From NCBI GenBank assembly GCA_963682055.1, contig OY821750.1, forward strand, positions 5,458,501-5,522,500: DNA of 64,000 nucleotides. The letters are read 5' to 3'. Shown here one piece after another: positions 45,401 to 59,100 of this stretch. The notes below the pieces were generated by a model that did no database searches, had not been told where the DNA came from, and saw only the letters and a program-made list of their open reading frames with translations. The translations under genes and the position numbers were made by a program. The stretch is from Primula veris. Its lineage: Eukaryota > Streptophyta > Magnoliopsida > Ericales > Primulaceae. Each line of letters starts with the position of its first letter. Position 1 is the stretch's first letter.

Positions 45401-48400
45401 GAGCAAGTTCATTTTAAATGTGATTACTTTAAATTATGAAGTTTTAGGCAATAATTGTGGGGGTATTTGGTTGTATAGAAAGAGTGGGTAACAACGTACC
45501 ACATAATTTCACCAACTATTTGCCTAAAAAATCCTCAGTGACAACGATTTTTGGACATGTCGTTCCAAATCGAAATTTTTTATAAACCAAATTGATTTGT
45601 CAAATATGAGGCCTTATACTTCAGGTCCTGTCGTACCTTATTGAGTAAAAATATATTCGAGAAAACCAATGTTATTTGGAAAGAGCTCATGGAAGAGCTA
45701 AAATTTCTTCACACAACATCCACTCAATACGACCAAAAGCGTATTCTTGAGGAGTTGAAATGTCTTATAAGTGTTTGCTACCATGATTTTAAAGCATTGA
45801 AAGTTAGTTTATCATTTCGCATATCGTCGATTTATAAAATATTTAGATACTAAGACATGATTGTCTGTACTATCATTCGCATGTCGTCGATTGATAAGGG
45901 CATTTTGATATTCTGGCATTGACATGATGAAATATTCCCGAGTCCAAAGACGATGCTTGATTTATAATCGCATCGCATTTGGATTCTCTTTAATGAGATA
46001 ATTTCATGATTAGTCCGAAATCCATGCCACTAATACTCTCTATTTGAAAGACTAGTATGTATAAAGATAATGAAAATGCACTCGTAGAATTCTTGGAAAT
46101 AATTGAAGTAGTTATTGTGGACTTATCCAACCATAAGACGGACCATTAAAAATTTATGGTTGATGCATCGACAATATGGTCACATTTTATTGTTGTGCAT
46201 AAAAATACAGCACTTCCCAAAACTCTTATCCCTATCATTAAGTTGATGGTTCATGATCCGGATAATCCTGAAAAGTCTAGTCGACTTTATAATGCCGAAG
46301 AGTTAAAATTGATGTTTTGATTTCTATTACTTAACTTTGGGAATTGAAATTGAACATCCAGAAGATTATGTTCAGACCGAAAATGGATTCACAAACACTT
46401 TAAGCAGTTGCAAATGTTTGCACGCGTTATTTGGTTATGCGCTATATCTATTTCTTTGTAAGGTAATTATATATTGCATACTGTTGTATTGGTATGTCTG
46501 AGGCCTATAGCCACTCAAACACCATTTGCATACCAGTTGGTTACTGGTTATGAGCCAGACACATCATATGAACGCGTGTTTGAGTGCTTAGTATTTTGAT
46601 TAAACCGTTAAAGCCTTAAAAATATAGACCTCTGAAAATCGGGGACATACATCGACTATGAATCCCCTGCCTATCATTTGATAGAGTAACCTTGGCAAGC
46701 GATCTTTTTACCGCATGATATGAAAAAGTGACATTGCTAAGACTGTCCTCCTCTCCGTTAGGGGCAGATTTCGCACGTTAACGTTGAGAAGAAGTGACGT
46801 AAAGTAACGTGATATTAACTCACCCAGTCTTAGCTCGATCACAAAACTACACAGAGTGATAACATTGTGTAGAGACTCCCCCAAGTCTAGTCAAATTCTA
46901 GTTGCATTTAAATGAATTTGAAATGTCACGAGATTATTTATCCCTGCTGCAAATATGCTTGCAAGGAAATACGTCCATGTCAGACGTCATGTTCCTGTTG
47001 TAACATGTTTCTTTGGCCGAACCCTCCAATCACAAGTCGATGTTTTCGGCTGTCCAGTCTGTCGTCCTTCCCAAGCTATGAGATAGTTGACCGGTTCTTA
47101 ATTCGTTCAAACCCTAGAGATATGAACTGAAACTCGTTTTTCGTGCGAGATTATAAATGATCTAGGAGATGTGTGATTCCTTCTTATCCCGAGAATCTAG
47201 AAATATCTGTCAATCATGATATCTTAGACGATATTGAAGCAAAAAGAGATTGTTATTGATTACTTGTTCATATATTCGCTGATGACTGATAATATGAGTA
47301 AATAATGACATGGAACCATGTACCATTGCCAGAAGTCAACGAAGGGTAGACTGGCCTAATGAAAACTTAGCGAAAGAAGTGTTCAGACATGTAGCTCCAA
47401 CACCGCCAATGTTAAAAGAGTCCATTTATTTGGCTAGTCATAAGGAAGCGTGATGAGAATAATAAGAATGTACATTGCTGGCCTAGTAGGGAAAGACTTT
47501 TCTCACACATTGAAATTGATTACGAGATGACTCATTTCATCGTAATGGACGTTAGATATTCCATTACTTATTTGTTTTATTAGTTTCCAGAAAACCGAGT
47601 ATGCATCTATGAACGTGGTCATGTTTTATCTCTGTGGGGATTTAGACAAAGAGATATAGATGAAGGTAGTTGTGTGACTTCATGTGCTTGAATCAAGTAG
47701 TTCCTGACCATGGAACACATTCTCAATTAACTGAGACATTCACAATTTGGATTATAAAATCCAAGTGAAGGTGTTATCCCACTTAAGTGATTACTTCATC
47801 GGCTTGGGATACATAGAGACATGTTTTATGCCCTTGCATGTTTTACTATGCAATCCACTTTTGGATTTGCCTTCGAGATGAAAGATTTTGAGAAGACACG
47901 GTAGTGATATGGCCTGATGATTGAGTCCCATAAAAATTGAATCTAAGTCCATGATTCAGACTACACTCAGAAGATGTTATATATGACGCTTTAGTTATCA
48001 TGACGCTAAGTCATCCGATTCCCCCATGATTGTTCGATCACTAGACATTGATATTGGCCCGATCCATCTCTGATGAGACGATTAAGAGATATTGAAACAT
48101 GATAATCATATCTAAGTACTATAAGCGCATCATTGTACTTGGTCTAGTGTGCTAGGACGAATATCTCCTCTAATGTGAATGGTATAGCTCGACACTGCAT
48201 CGTGCCAACCCGCTACCACCAAAATGGCACTAAAGAGATATTTCGTTACCTTGTGGTAATTTTGAAAGTGACCCTTCTTATCCCGTTTTGCATTGTCAAG
48301 TGTACCTGCCTCTTTGGTACTCCACTTAACGCCACCCTTTTTCGGTTATACCGATACTAGTTACTTATCAGACCGCGTAAGGGATATTCCTAGTATGGTT

Positions 48401-50736
48401 ATGTCTTTACCATTGGGAATAGGCGATATCATGGATGTCTGGTTAAGACTCAAAACAGATAACTCTGATCTACTCGTGCTCTATGAGACGACTAGAGAGT
48501 GTATATGGCTTCGAGCTAGTATTAGCCATATTTGAATTACATATGCTATATCTCATGACCAGTGAAATACTTGTCATATTTGAGTAAAACTTGTTGTTAT
48601 CGATCAACAGAGACATTAACATATGAAGTTTAAGAGCATCCTATTGAATACTCGTTCAACTCCATGTTATATTTTTTTGCATCCAGTCGTGTGCAAGTAA
48701 ATGAAACATCCAGACGAATGCTCATACTATTTCTTGGATTATGAAATTATTGAACCCAGTTCTGTGCAAGTTAGTGAGAGCGTCCAGAAGAATGCTTATG
48801 ACTACTTAGCTGAAATCATTGCATTCGGTTTTATGCAAGTGAGCTAAAACATTCCAATTAATGCTCGTGTTGATTAACACTTGTTAGTGTACTATTTTGT
48901 CCTTAGACCAACTGTTTGTCCCACTTGGTTTACCTTTACCAGGTTTTAATGAGACAATCAATCACAACTATCATAGTTTGTCTAAGTTATCTTGACACAT
49001 TTTATGTTCAAAATGAATTCTCGCATCCTGTTGATTGCAAGTGAGGGAGAACATCCCGTTGTATGCATGTGTACTCTTTTTTTTCTTAAACCAAGATTTT
49101 TTTCAACTGGGTTTTCCTTGTCATGATTTTTAACAAGACACATTCCCATCATATCTCATTTAAAATTGCTGAAATTAGGAAAATATCATGTTGTATACTT
49201 CTTACTACTGTGTACTCTTTCGCCGTTCGATCGGAGGTTTTTTCCACTGGGTTTATTATGGTAAGGTTTTGATGAGACACCTATTTTGTGGTTGATACCC
49301 TACTACTACCACTGTTGCACTTTTTTTTCTTCGATCAAAGATTTTCCATTGGTTTTGCTCTGACAAGTTTTTAATAAGACACACTGTTTTTTGGTTAGTT
49401 AGTTACATGAAATTTCGGCTTATATCATTCTGCTACACACTTTGTCCTAGATACCGGTTTTGTCCCACATTAGGTTTTTCGGCCCTAACGTTTTATGTGT
49501 TTAGCACCATGAATATGAATATCGACTGTATGAACACGAAGAATTCAAGATGTTCAAAATGGGAGTATTGTATGATATTATTGGTCTCTTGGGCCTTACT
49601 CATGATGGATCTAAGTTGAGCTTGTTATCATGTATAATCATAACCTCTATTATATAAAGAGTTTTACGGGTAATTTGTAAGACACTGATAAATTAATAAA
49701 AGCTCTCCCTTCTATATTTTTTTATACGTCTCTCTATATATCTATATCTACCTAATATATCACACAACGGTATCCATTATTACAACCAAATTAAATAGAG
49801 AAATTTACTTACCAAAGTTATTCCTTTAATGTGATCCCTGTTAAGTTTCACCTCTGCATTTCCATCCTCAAACACATCATACAAAATATCTAGAAAGTCT
49901 TTTAAACAATTTTCTTCATCAATAACCCCGCAACATTCCCTATTCTTCCTCCTCGCCTCCTCCCGTTTCACCAAAATCTCTTCGATCATTGCATCCCATC
50001 TGTTTTTTATATCCTCACTCTTCTTCTTTATCCCTTGAAAATCAAAAAACCTGAACATCGGAAAAACATCGGCTAGGTTCTTTACACCAAAAATCTGAGC
50101 CACCTCGTGCACAACAAGCGCCTGTTTCGCCCCCTCTTCCGTACCCGAACACCTAACCCCCATCATCATCCGGGACAGAATATTGGTAGTCAGTTTCCTG
50201 ACTTCCTTGGTGAAATTAATTTGTTCCCCAAGTTTTGCTTTACTAAGTAAAACCTTAATGAAACACTTCATCTCTTCAACACGGACGGGTTTGAACTGGC
50301 TCACAACACGATTACTTAAAAACTTGGATACGCATAATTTTCTCATGAATTTCCAGTATTGTCCATAGGGTGAAAAAGTTAAAGCAGCACCGTTTGTGAG
50401 GCACTGGATAGCTAAGTTTGTACCACGGGCTTGAAAGTCAAGGTCATGGATTTTTAAAAATTCTTTTGCTAACTCAGGGGTGGTCACGATAATGCCTGAG
50501 ACCAAACCGACTCGTAAGTGGAACAGTGGACCATATTTAGCAGCTATTTTATGGAAGATATGGTGGAGTAAAATTGTTCTAATGTGCTGGAGGTGGCCTA
50601 TTATTGGTAGGGCTATAGGACCTGGTATCTGGCTAAGACAATTTGGCTCGGGTTTTAATGAGCTGGTGGTGGCGCGACGGAGGAGGAGTATGGAGAGGAA
50701 GAAGACAGTGACACACAAAGCAAGTTGAAGGAACAT
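42428..50736 (-). CDS. cytochrome P450 monooxygenase, A-type (CYP93-like)
   Basis: This is an ER-anchored haem monooxygenase that would take electrons from NADPH-P450 reductase. Exon 1 is 49813-50736 (308 codons) and exon 2 is 43063-42428. The phase-0 intron (GT 49812-49811, AG 43065-43064) lies at the conserved A-type P450 position just before the I-helix. The joined 519 residues are full length. Visible parts: N-terminal membrane anchor (about residues 1-20), hinge PGPIALPIIGH, C-helix WKFMRKLC, I-helix AGTET (313-317), ExxR as ETLR (370-373), PERF (424-427), haem-binding FGTGKRSCPG with Cys 455. No lesion was seen. The exon 1 pattern (FLKIHDLDFQARG, FSPYGQYWKFMRKLC, QFKPVRVEEM) reads like the CYP93 family, whose members include flavone and isoflavone synthases and triterpene oxidases. 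The substrate cannot be deduced. Unusually, the 6749 bp intron is filled by an antisense Copia relic and a hAT-like element. Confidence 0.93.
43654..43934. mobile_element. hAT-like element of CCGAAAA repeats in P450 intron
   Basis: A low-complexity block of ACCGAAAAA words with inverted CGGTTTCGGTTTT segments (for example 43735-43750 and 43884-43897). It starts CTGGGCGAAAAACCG and ends GAACCCAACCCTA. The direct repeat GGGTAGTG (43646-43653 and 43935-43942; extendable to TAGGGTAGTG) fits an 8 bp hAT duplication. Long open frames on both strands here are artefacts of the repeat. Confidence 0.65.
44636..49769 (+). mobile_element. decayed Copia retrotransposon within P450 intron
   Basis: Plus-strand pieces follow the Copia order. 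A gag-like piece is at 45650-45850 (VIWKEL, TQYDQKRILEELK). Integrase-end pieces are at 46320-46730 (IEHPEDYVQTENGF, YQLVTGYEPDTSYE, GDLFTA-like). Reverse-transcriptase pieces are near 47600-48250 (VVMFYLCGDLDKEIYMKV, FEMKDFEKT, GTKEIFRYL). RNase H pieces are at 48320-48535 (GYTDTSYLSD, TTRECIWLRASISHI). A purine-rich tract CAAAATGGGAG (49555-49565) precedes a 3' LTR at 49566-49769. Every domain is riddled with stops and frame changes. No 5' LTR was found, so the left limit is approximate. It is the same family as the element at 52958-59681 (shared LTR and internal blocks) but much more decayed. Orientation is antisense to the P450. Confidence 0.8.
49566..49769 (+). repeat. 3' LTR of the intronic Copia relic
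   Basis: About 204 bp. It matches in reverse complement the 214 bp LTRs at 52958 and 59468. Shared blocks are GATATTATTGG, TTGGGCCTTACTCAT, CCTCTA-TATATAAAGA, ATTAATAAA and CTAATAT-TCACACAAC. The first two bases appear mutated (TA for TG). It lies about 40 bp from the P450 exon 1 donor site. Confidence 0.75.
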
Positions 50737-50812
50737 GTTGTGTTAGTGTGTTTAATGATTACGTGGTTTTTAAAATGGTAGTGTTTGTTAAGATTTGATC
50801 ATATTTGAGAGA

Positions 50813-50822
50813 AATATATAAG
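50813..50822 (-). promoter_or_regulatory. putative TATA box of the P450 gene
   Basis: On the minus strand CTTATATATT lies 77-86 nt upstream of the ATG (50736-50734), giving a plausible short leader. No other TATA-like run is as well placed. Confidence 0.5.
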
Positions 50823-51997
50823 AGAAATAAAAATGGTGGGATCCATATTTTTATTTTATTAATAAGATAAATAAAAATGTGAATGGAATCAAGTTACAAC
50901 TAACGATGAACTTACATAGCTAATGAATTATTCTTCAAAATCCCTAAATTTTATTAAATTCTAAGATCAACTGCACCAGTATAGTCAATGCACTATTATA
51001 GTTAAATGTACAATGAAACAAAACAAATGCCCTTGAATTTGGATTGTATTTTAATGGGTAAATCAAACAATAATGTACAATTAGAAAAGTATATGTATAT
51101 TTTACTTTGTAATCTCTCTCTACTAACTAGCCCCTCTGTACCGTAACTGTTCTGTATCTTTTTTGGCACGTCACAAAATAAGTGTCTGTTTTTCTTTTTT
51201 AGTAAATTTTTTTTAAAAACAACTTTTTGTTAGTTTAAACATAACAAAATTATAATAAAAACCTCACATTTTAATTAAAAAATAGTTTTTGTTTGAAATT
51301 TTTTATTTTTTAATATTTTTTGTTCAGTTTTTACAGAAATTGTTTGAAATTCTTAAATGACACGGTTTTTGAAGCAGAACACTTATTTTGGGACGGAGCA
51401 AGTATATATTTTTATCCCGAACCCTATCCGTCGTCTACATTGGGGCCGGTGGGGGTGGTGCTTGGACCCCCTCTACTCTTAGGCTAAATACTGTGATACT
51501 TTCATCGCATTTACTAAACGAATCCGAATTAATTATCGGATTTTCCTTATATTTCTCTCCACTTTTCGGTGAACTCCTATTTGTGCGTGAGTAGTAGATC
51601 TAATACCATCTGCCTCGTCGATCTCATGCTAAACTTAGCCTCATCATTTTTTCTTCAGTGGTGAAACTACTCTACACAACCACATTTATACATTTAGAAA
51701 ATCAACTATATTAGCTAGTACATTATCCTATTCTTATTGATGCTATGGATAGATTGTCTCCCCTAATAATTTTCTATTTTTTATGTAATCAACGTCTCCA
51801 CTAATAATTATGGTGAGTCAATACTGAATTTAATATGTACAACCATCAATGAGAAACTAATGAGATATGTCTAAATGAAAGTCAATATTTCATTTAATAA
51901 TGTACGTTTCGTGAGTTTTGCATTACCTTTGAAGAGAGTTAAGCAACACGAGTTCTCTCTACAACATACAAAATGAAAGTCAATATTTCATTTAATA
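50823..51997. other. P450 upstream region, possible Stowaway-like relic
   Basis: AATAAGTG at about 51177-51184 is mirrored by CACTTATTTTGGGACGGAGCAAGTA ending near 51404. The right end resembles the Stowaway terminus (TACTCCGTCCC in reverse). The left end is disrupted, so this is a degraded MITE at best. AAATGAAAGTCAATATTTCA occurs twice, near 51875 and 51970. No gene was found. Confidence 0.4.
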
Positions 51998-52225
51998 TGT
52001 ACCGTTGGTAGTTCCTTTCTTAGTTACTCTTATTGTTGGTAGTTCGTTTCTTAATTACTCTTACTAATGTTAGTTCCTTTCTTAATTATTCATAGCGTTG
52101 GTAGTTACTTTCTTAATTATTCATAGCTTTGGTAGTCCTTTCTTAATTATTCATAGCGTTGGTAGTTAGTTTCTTAATTATTCATAGCGTTGGGAGTTCC
52201 TTTCTTAAATATTCATAGCGTTGGT
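51998..52225. repeat. 31-bp minisatellite, 8 copies (relative of 19766-19980)
   Basis: The same GTTGGTAGTTCCTTTCTTAA / TTATTCATAGC unit as at 19.8 kb occurs in the same orientation. Individual copies are more diverged (GTTAGTTC, TTTGGTAGTCC, GTTGGTTAG). The last copy is cut by the hAT-type end at 52226. Confidence 0.88.
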
Positions 52226-52440
52226 TAGGGGTGGACAAAAAATCCGTAAATCCGTCCTGTAACCCAACCCGCATGGATTGGGGTGGGTTGGGCTGGGTTG
52301 AATGTCCAAAAAAAATCAATCCGCCCCGTCCCAATCCGCTATATATTTTGCGGGTTGGGTTAAGTTTGAGGTTCACAAACCGCGGGTTAATCCGTCCCAA
52401 TCCGTTTCAACCCGCAATATATATATATATATATATATAT
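52226..52440. mobile_element. truncated hAT-type fragment
   Basis: It starts TAGGGGTGGACAAAAAATCC, the hAT terminus seen elsewhere in the window. It then carries CAACCCGC / GGGTTGGG-type subterminal repeats (AACCCAACCCGCATGG, GCGGGTTGGGTT, TCAACCCGC). A (TA)n run follows at about 52418-52442. No matching right terminus is present before the 1.2 kb repeat begins near 52586, so the right end is lost. Confidence 0.55.
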
Positions 52441-52957
52441 ATACATTATGCGTATTTTAAGATAACAACTTTTAATTATTGTTATATTTTAGTTTTATTA
52501 CTTGTTCGTGAATGTTCTAAACGTACTTTGATTGAGTTTAATTTATATTTTTGTTTAAAATATTCAATTTATTTTAAAATTTGGGTTGATATGCGCTATA
52601 ACATTGTTGAGTAAGTAACAATTTTCTTGGATTTTGATTTGTAATTAGATTTGAAAAGTTGCATGTTTTGGTATTTTTTTGTTTCTTGAACGGTTTATTT
52701 ATACCCCAAAATATTCAAAACATGACAACCCTGAAAATAAACCTAGTACTTTTATGATCTGTGAATATAATCCATTCATGATGTTAAGGAGTTGACGAAT
52801 AGATTGGATATTTTAAATTTACATGTTCAACATGTTGATGTTTAAATGCGATTGCGTGGGTACCTGCAAAGATTATCACATATGCGGTGAGAACCCTTAA
52901 CTGTTAACATATAATAATAATATGATTATAAAAATTAAAAAATGTTAACATGATAAT

Positions 52958-53171
52958 TGTTGTGTGACATATTAGCTCACATATATATGTATATAGATAT
53001 AGAGATAGAATATAGAGAGAGACAACAACATGGTCTTTATTAATCAGAAGGTATAAATACAAGGGGACCCTAATCTTCTTTATATACTAGAGGTTAGGGT
53101 TATACAAGATAGAAAGCCCAACTTAGGTCCACTATGAGTAAGGCCCAATAGTCCAATAATATCTTACAACA
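52958..53171 (-). repeat. 3' LTR of the Copia element
   Basis: 214 bp, TG...CA. On the minus strand it begins TGTTGTAAGATATTATTGG directly after the polypurine tract. It contains a TATATAAAGA-type promoter-like block and ATTAATAAAGACC (possible polyadenylation signal). Confidence 0.93.
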
Positions 53172-56100
53172 CTCCCCCTTTGGACGTCTTGAATTCTTCG
53201 TCTTCATGCAGTCGATTCGAGTCGATTTCATTCGCAGTGCTAAACACATAAAAACCTTAGGGCCGGAAAACCCAGTGTGGGACAAAACCGGTACCTAGGA
53301 GAAACTGTGTAGCCGAATAATATAGGCCGAAATATCATGTAAGTAACTAACCACAAAACAGTGTGCCTCATCAAAACCTTGCCAGAGCAAACCCAATGGG
53401 AAAATCTCTGATCGAAGGAAAAAAAGTGCAACCGTGGTAGTAGTAGGGGATCAACCACAAAACAGGTGCCTCATCAAAACCTTGCTAGAGTAAACCTAGT
53501 GGGAAAAAATCTCTAGTCGAAGGACAAAAGAGTACACAGTGGTAAGAAGTATACAACAGGATACTCCCCCTAATTTCGGCAATCTTAAGTGAGATATAAT
53601 GGGAACATGTCTCGCTAAAAACCTTGCCAAGGAAAACCCAGTGGGAAAAAACCTTGGTCTAAGGACAAAAAGAGTACACGAGCATGCGACTGGATGCTCC
53701 CCCTCACTTGCACACGACAGGGTGCGAGGATTTCGACTAAGTAGTAATTAGTGCAATAAGCATTCACTTGGATGCTCCCCCTCACTTGCACACGACTGGG
53801 TGCAACGATTTCATATTCCAAGAAAGAGTATGAGCATTCGACTGGATGCTTCATTTACTTACATACGACTGGATGCAAGAAAATCTAACGTGGAATAGAA
53901 CGAGCATTCAACTAGATGCTCTTAAAATTCATTTGTGAAGATTAATTTCGGCGAGAAATGCTAAATAGCATAATGTAGTCATGTCTCTCTTGATCAATAA
54001 CAACAAGTTGTCTTCTATGACAAGTGTTTTATCTGGATCGTGAGACAGAACATATGTAATTCAAATATGACTAATACTAGCTCGAAGCCATATACACTCT
54101 CTAGTCGTCTCATAGAGCATGAAAAGATCAGAGTGATTCACTTGGAGTCATTCCAAGACCTCCAAGATATCACCTTATTCCTAATGGTAAAGACATACCA
54201 TGTTAGGAATATCCCTTATGCGGGTCTGATAAGTAACCAGCATCGGTATAACCGAAAAAGGGTTGCGTTAATTCGAGTACCGAAGGGGTAGGTACACTCG
54301 ATGACGCAAATGGGATAAGACAAGCCCTCATCCACAGTTACCTTAAGGTAATGGGAAAATGTCTTTTATGCCATTTCGATGGCAGCGTGTTAGCGCGATG
54401 CTGTGTCGAGCTATACCATTCACAGCAAACGAGATGTTCGTCCTAGCACATTAGACAAAGTACAATAATGCGCTTATTGTACTTAGATATGAACATCGTG
54501 GTTCAATATCTCTTCATCGTCTCATCAGGGACGGACTGGGTCTATATCAATGTCTAGTGATCGAACGATCATGGAAGAATCTGACGACTTAGCGTCATGA
54601 TGACTAAAACGTCATAACACCTTCTGGGTGTAGTATGAATCATGGACTTAGATTCAATCTTTACGGGACTCGATCATCAGGTCGAGTCACTACCGTGTCT
54701 TCCCAAGATCCTTCATCTCGAAGGCAAATCCAAAAATGGATCGCATAATAAAATACGCAAGGGCATAATACTTGTTCAAGTATCCCAAGCTGATCAAGTA
54801 CTCACTTAGGCGGGTATACCACATCCGCTCGGATTATATTAATCCATATAGTGAACGTCTCATTTAATTGAGATCGTGTTCCGTGGTCAGGAACTACTTG
54901 ATTAAAGTATATGAAGTCACACAGAGAGCTTCATCTATATCTCTTTGTCTAAATTCTCATAGAGATAAAACAGTGACCAGAATCACATGCTGCATAATCA
55001 GTTTTTGGGAAACTACTAAACAGATAAAGTAGGGGACCGCTATAACGTCCATTACCAGGAAATCAACCATCTCGTAATCAATTCCAAGATGTGAGAGAAG
55101 CCTTGCGCTACTAGGCGAGCATTCTACAATCTCATTATTCTCATCACTTTTCCTTACGAATAACCAAATAAACGAACTCGTTTAACATTGGTGGTGTTGG
55201 AGCTACAGGTCCGAACACACTTTCGCTAAGGAGTCTACTTGGATTGCAAGTTTCCATTAGTCCAGTCTATTCTACGTTGACTTCAGGCAACGGTACATGG
55301 TTCTCTGTCATAATTTGTTCATATTATCAGTCGTCACCGAATATATGAACAAGTAATCAATGACAGTCTCGTTTCGCTTCAATATCGTCTAAGATATCAT
55401 GATCGACAGATATTTTGAGATTCTTAGGATGAGGTGGAAATCACACATCTCCTTGGTCCTTTATAATCTCGTGCGACAAACGAGTTTCAGTTCACCACCT
55501 CTGGGGCTGAACGAATTTGGAACCAGTCAACTTCCTCATATCTTAGGAAGGACGACAGACTGACGGTCGATGGCAGCGTCCTTTTCTTGGCGAGTTCGGC
55601 CAAAGCAACGTGTTACGATAGGAACACGGCGTCCGACAGGGACGTCTATCCTTGCAAGCATTTTGCAGCAGGTATAAATGATCTCGTGACATCTCCTAAA
55701 GTCATTAAATGCGTCTGGCATTTAGTTAGACTTGAGGGAGTCTATGCACTTACTTATCACTAAGTGCAGTTTTTGGGGATCAAGCTAAGACTGAGTGGGT
55801 TATGCCACGTTACTTCACGTCGTTTCTTATCAACGGTAACGTGCAAATCTCCCCCTAACGATGGGGAGAACAATCTTAGCGATGCAACTTTTGCTTATCA
55901 TGCGGTAAAGAGATCGCTTGCCAAGGTTACTCTATCAAATGATAGGCAAGGGATTCATAATCGACTTATGTCCCCTTCAGAGGTCCATATTTTGAACGCT
56001 ATAGCGTCTCAATCAAAATATTGAGCACTTAAACACGCGTTTATATGAGGCGTCTGGCTCATAACCAGTAACCAACTGGTACGCATTTAGTGTTTTGAGT

Positions 56101-59100
56101 GACTATGGGCCTCAGATGGACCAATGTAGCAAAATTGCATGACCCCACACGGAAATATAAATCTTGGTGCGTAAAACCAAGAAATGCGTGCAATCATTTG
56201 CAGTCGCATCATCAAACTTTTCGTGAGTCCATTTGGGTCTGAACATAATCGACATGATGTTCAATTTCAATTTCCAAACTCAAGTAAGTCAAATCGAAAT
56301 TTCGATTTTTACTCTTCGGAATTATCAAGTCGACTAGACTTTTCAGGATAATCCGGATCATGAGCCATCAACTTAATGATAGGGCTAAAAGTTTGGGGAA
56401 TGCTGCATTTCTGTGGACAACAATAATCATGTGACCTTATTGTCGATGCATCAACCATAACCATTTATATTTATGGTCCATCTTATGGTTGGATTAGTCC
56501 ACAATAACTCCTTCAATTCTCTACAAGAATTCTACGAGTTCATTTCGTGATCTTTACACATACTAGTCTTTCAAAGTGAGCATTAGTGGCATGTATTTCG
56601 GATTAATCACAAGATATATCCTCAAAGAGAATCCAAATACGATGTGATTATAAATCAACCATCGTCTTTTGACCCGGGAATATCTCATCCGGTCAATGCC
56701 ATAATATCAAAATGCTCTTATCAATCGACGACAGGCGAATGATAGTACAGACAATCATGTCTTAGCATCTAAATCATTTATCATTCGACGACATGCGAAA
56801 TGATAAGGTAACTTTAAATGCTTTAAAGAATGTGGTAGCAACCACTTGAAAGACATTTCAACTCCTCTAAAATAGGTTTTTGGTCGTATTGAATGGAGGC
56901 TATGTAAAGAAATTCTAATTATTTCATGAGCTATTACCAGATAACACTGGTTTTCTCGAATATTTTATAACTCAACAAGGTATGACATGACCTACATGAG
57001 TATAAGACCTCATATTTGACAAATCAATTTGGTTTTACCAAAGATTTTGATTTGGAACGACGGGTCCAGAATCGTTGTCACTGAGTATTATTTAAGGCAA
57101 ATAGTTGGTGAAATTATGTGGTACACTGTTACCCACTATTTCTAAAAAAATCAACTACCCCACAAGTATTGCCTAAAATTTCATAATTTAAAGTTTGGTC
57201 ACATTTGTCAAAGGAATTTGCTCAAAACACTTTAAATTATTTCGAGAAATTTCGTAAACAGGCAAACCATAATCCAAAAGTATGGTCCAAATGGAAAAAT
57301 TATAATCCAAATGGAAAAATATAATCCAGATGAGCAAAAAAATGGCTCAATGATTTATCAAAATCAATAAAGAAAGGTATAACTCATTTGAGCCACAAAA
57401 TCGAGGGTCTCAACAGTTTCCTTTCAATTAACTTTAACCACATTAGCATCGGTTTTTCCACCTTTATAATAGTTGTGAACTATTTAAGCAGTAACCGTGC
57501 ATGACCTTTGTCTTTATATCATAGAGTTGGCTCCTTGAGCATTATCTCTTGCTTTGTGACAACATGCCATATTGTTCCTTTCAATTACTGTCTTGGAGCC
57601 ACAGGTTTTTGATTTTGACGATTGTCTAAAATCTCGCTTGGCTAGGCGATTCATCGGGATCGCGACAGTTCGAGACAAATAACACTTGTCTCGGTTCTCA
57701 ATTCGTGGAAAAAAATGTACACGAAGAGCATTAATATCAGGCAAACAATTCGCCATTGACCCAATAGGATTAAAACTACTCACCGGGGTAATTTTCTTAT
57801 CCAATAACAGATGGGCGATAAAGGAACATGATGAATATAAATTCACGATACATCTTATGGAATGCAATTTCCAAGCTAGTATTTTGGTGAAAGATTGCTC
57901 CAATATGTCAATTTAAGACATTTGTTCACCATAGACGTCATCACGTCTCAAATGTGGCGGTGGAATAAAATCAACGCCTTAGCATTCATCATGAGGGTAA
58001 CAACAAACTCGTGTTTTACTCATCAAAGATGGCATCCAAAAAAAATTTGGGCATCACATTTTCACACATCAGGGTGACTAACATGTGGTGACGGATTAAA
58101 ATCAACGTTTAAACAGTCATTTCGCAAGTATGTTTTTACGATTTTTCTCATCATAGATGGCATCCAACATATGTTGGGAGTTCTGGATTATTTATCATAT
58201 AAAACGACTGGTTTATATGTTTATGGTTTGCACAAGCACAAACTTTATTTCGAAATGACAGGTTCGAAAATAGTTTTGCTTTTAATGTGAATTGGTTCTC
58301 ATTGATCGAACGACGGGTCGATACTGAGACACCAATTCGGCGAAACATACATCACTGTATAAACACACTCGGGGAAATCATTATTTAGTCAACCCCTTTC
58401 GGTAGCTCTACTTGAAAAACGACCAGAAAAGACGGTGAGGGTGGAGGGCACGAATGTCACTTAAAACCCGACCTCATTAGGATATCGACTTCCGCCTATA
58501 TCTTTTCTAGACATCGTATCCAAATAGGTGAGCCTAGTTGGGGAGGGTTCATAATTTTTCCAACTTAAATGTGAAAATATGTGATTTCGCAAATTTACAT
58601 ATTATACACATGACAGTGATTAAATATAATTTAGATTTTACCTGCTTGTAGTACATATTATAACAAGATATTCTAAATCACACTTAGCAATATCTAATAC
58701 AATTTATCAATCTAAAATTTATTCAGGGTAATTACGACATGCATGAGAGTAGTATATTTAATTATTATTTTACCATATCACATGTAGGGAAGGAAAATTT
58801 TAATTATTATTATACATTATACATTATACATGCAAGTTCTATATATGGTAATTTTTAAATTCAATTTACCAATTACATTAGCAAGATCTAAATAAATATT
58901 CTACAAATCTATTGCTTTTATGTGTAAATTTTATTTAGGGTAATTTTACAATATACACCATATAACATGCAAGGTAATCAATTTATTTGGTTCACATGCA
59001 GATAAATATATATATATATATATATATGTCTTTGATTACCCAATATATATGCTTTAGATCTTCCATATAAAGATTTCAATATAGTAGCTATGGCAACAGT

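Noticed and set aside
57514..57903. 129-codon minus-strand frame in the Copia element as a conserved gene
   Set aside because: It lies within the element but no gag, protease or other motif could be seen; it may be a chance open stretch.
54040..58077. Plus-strand open frames such as 54040-54291, 55764-56024 and 57686-57916
   Set aside because: They lie antisense to decayed Copia coding sequence and show no domain of their own.
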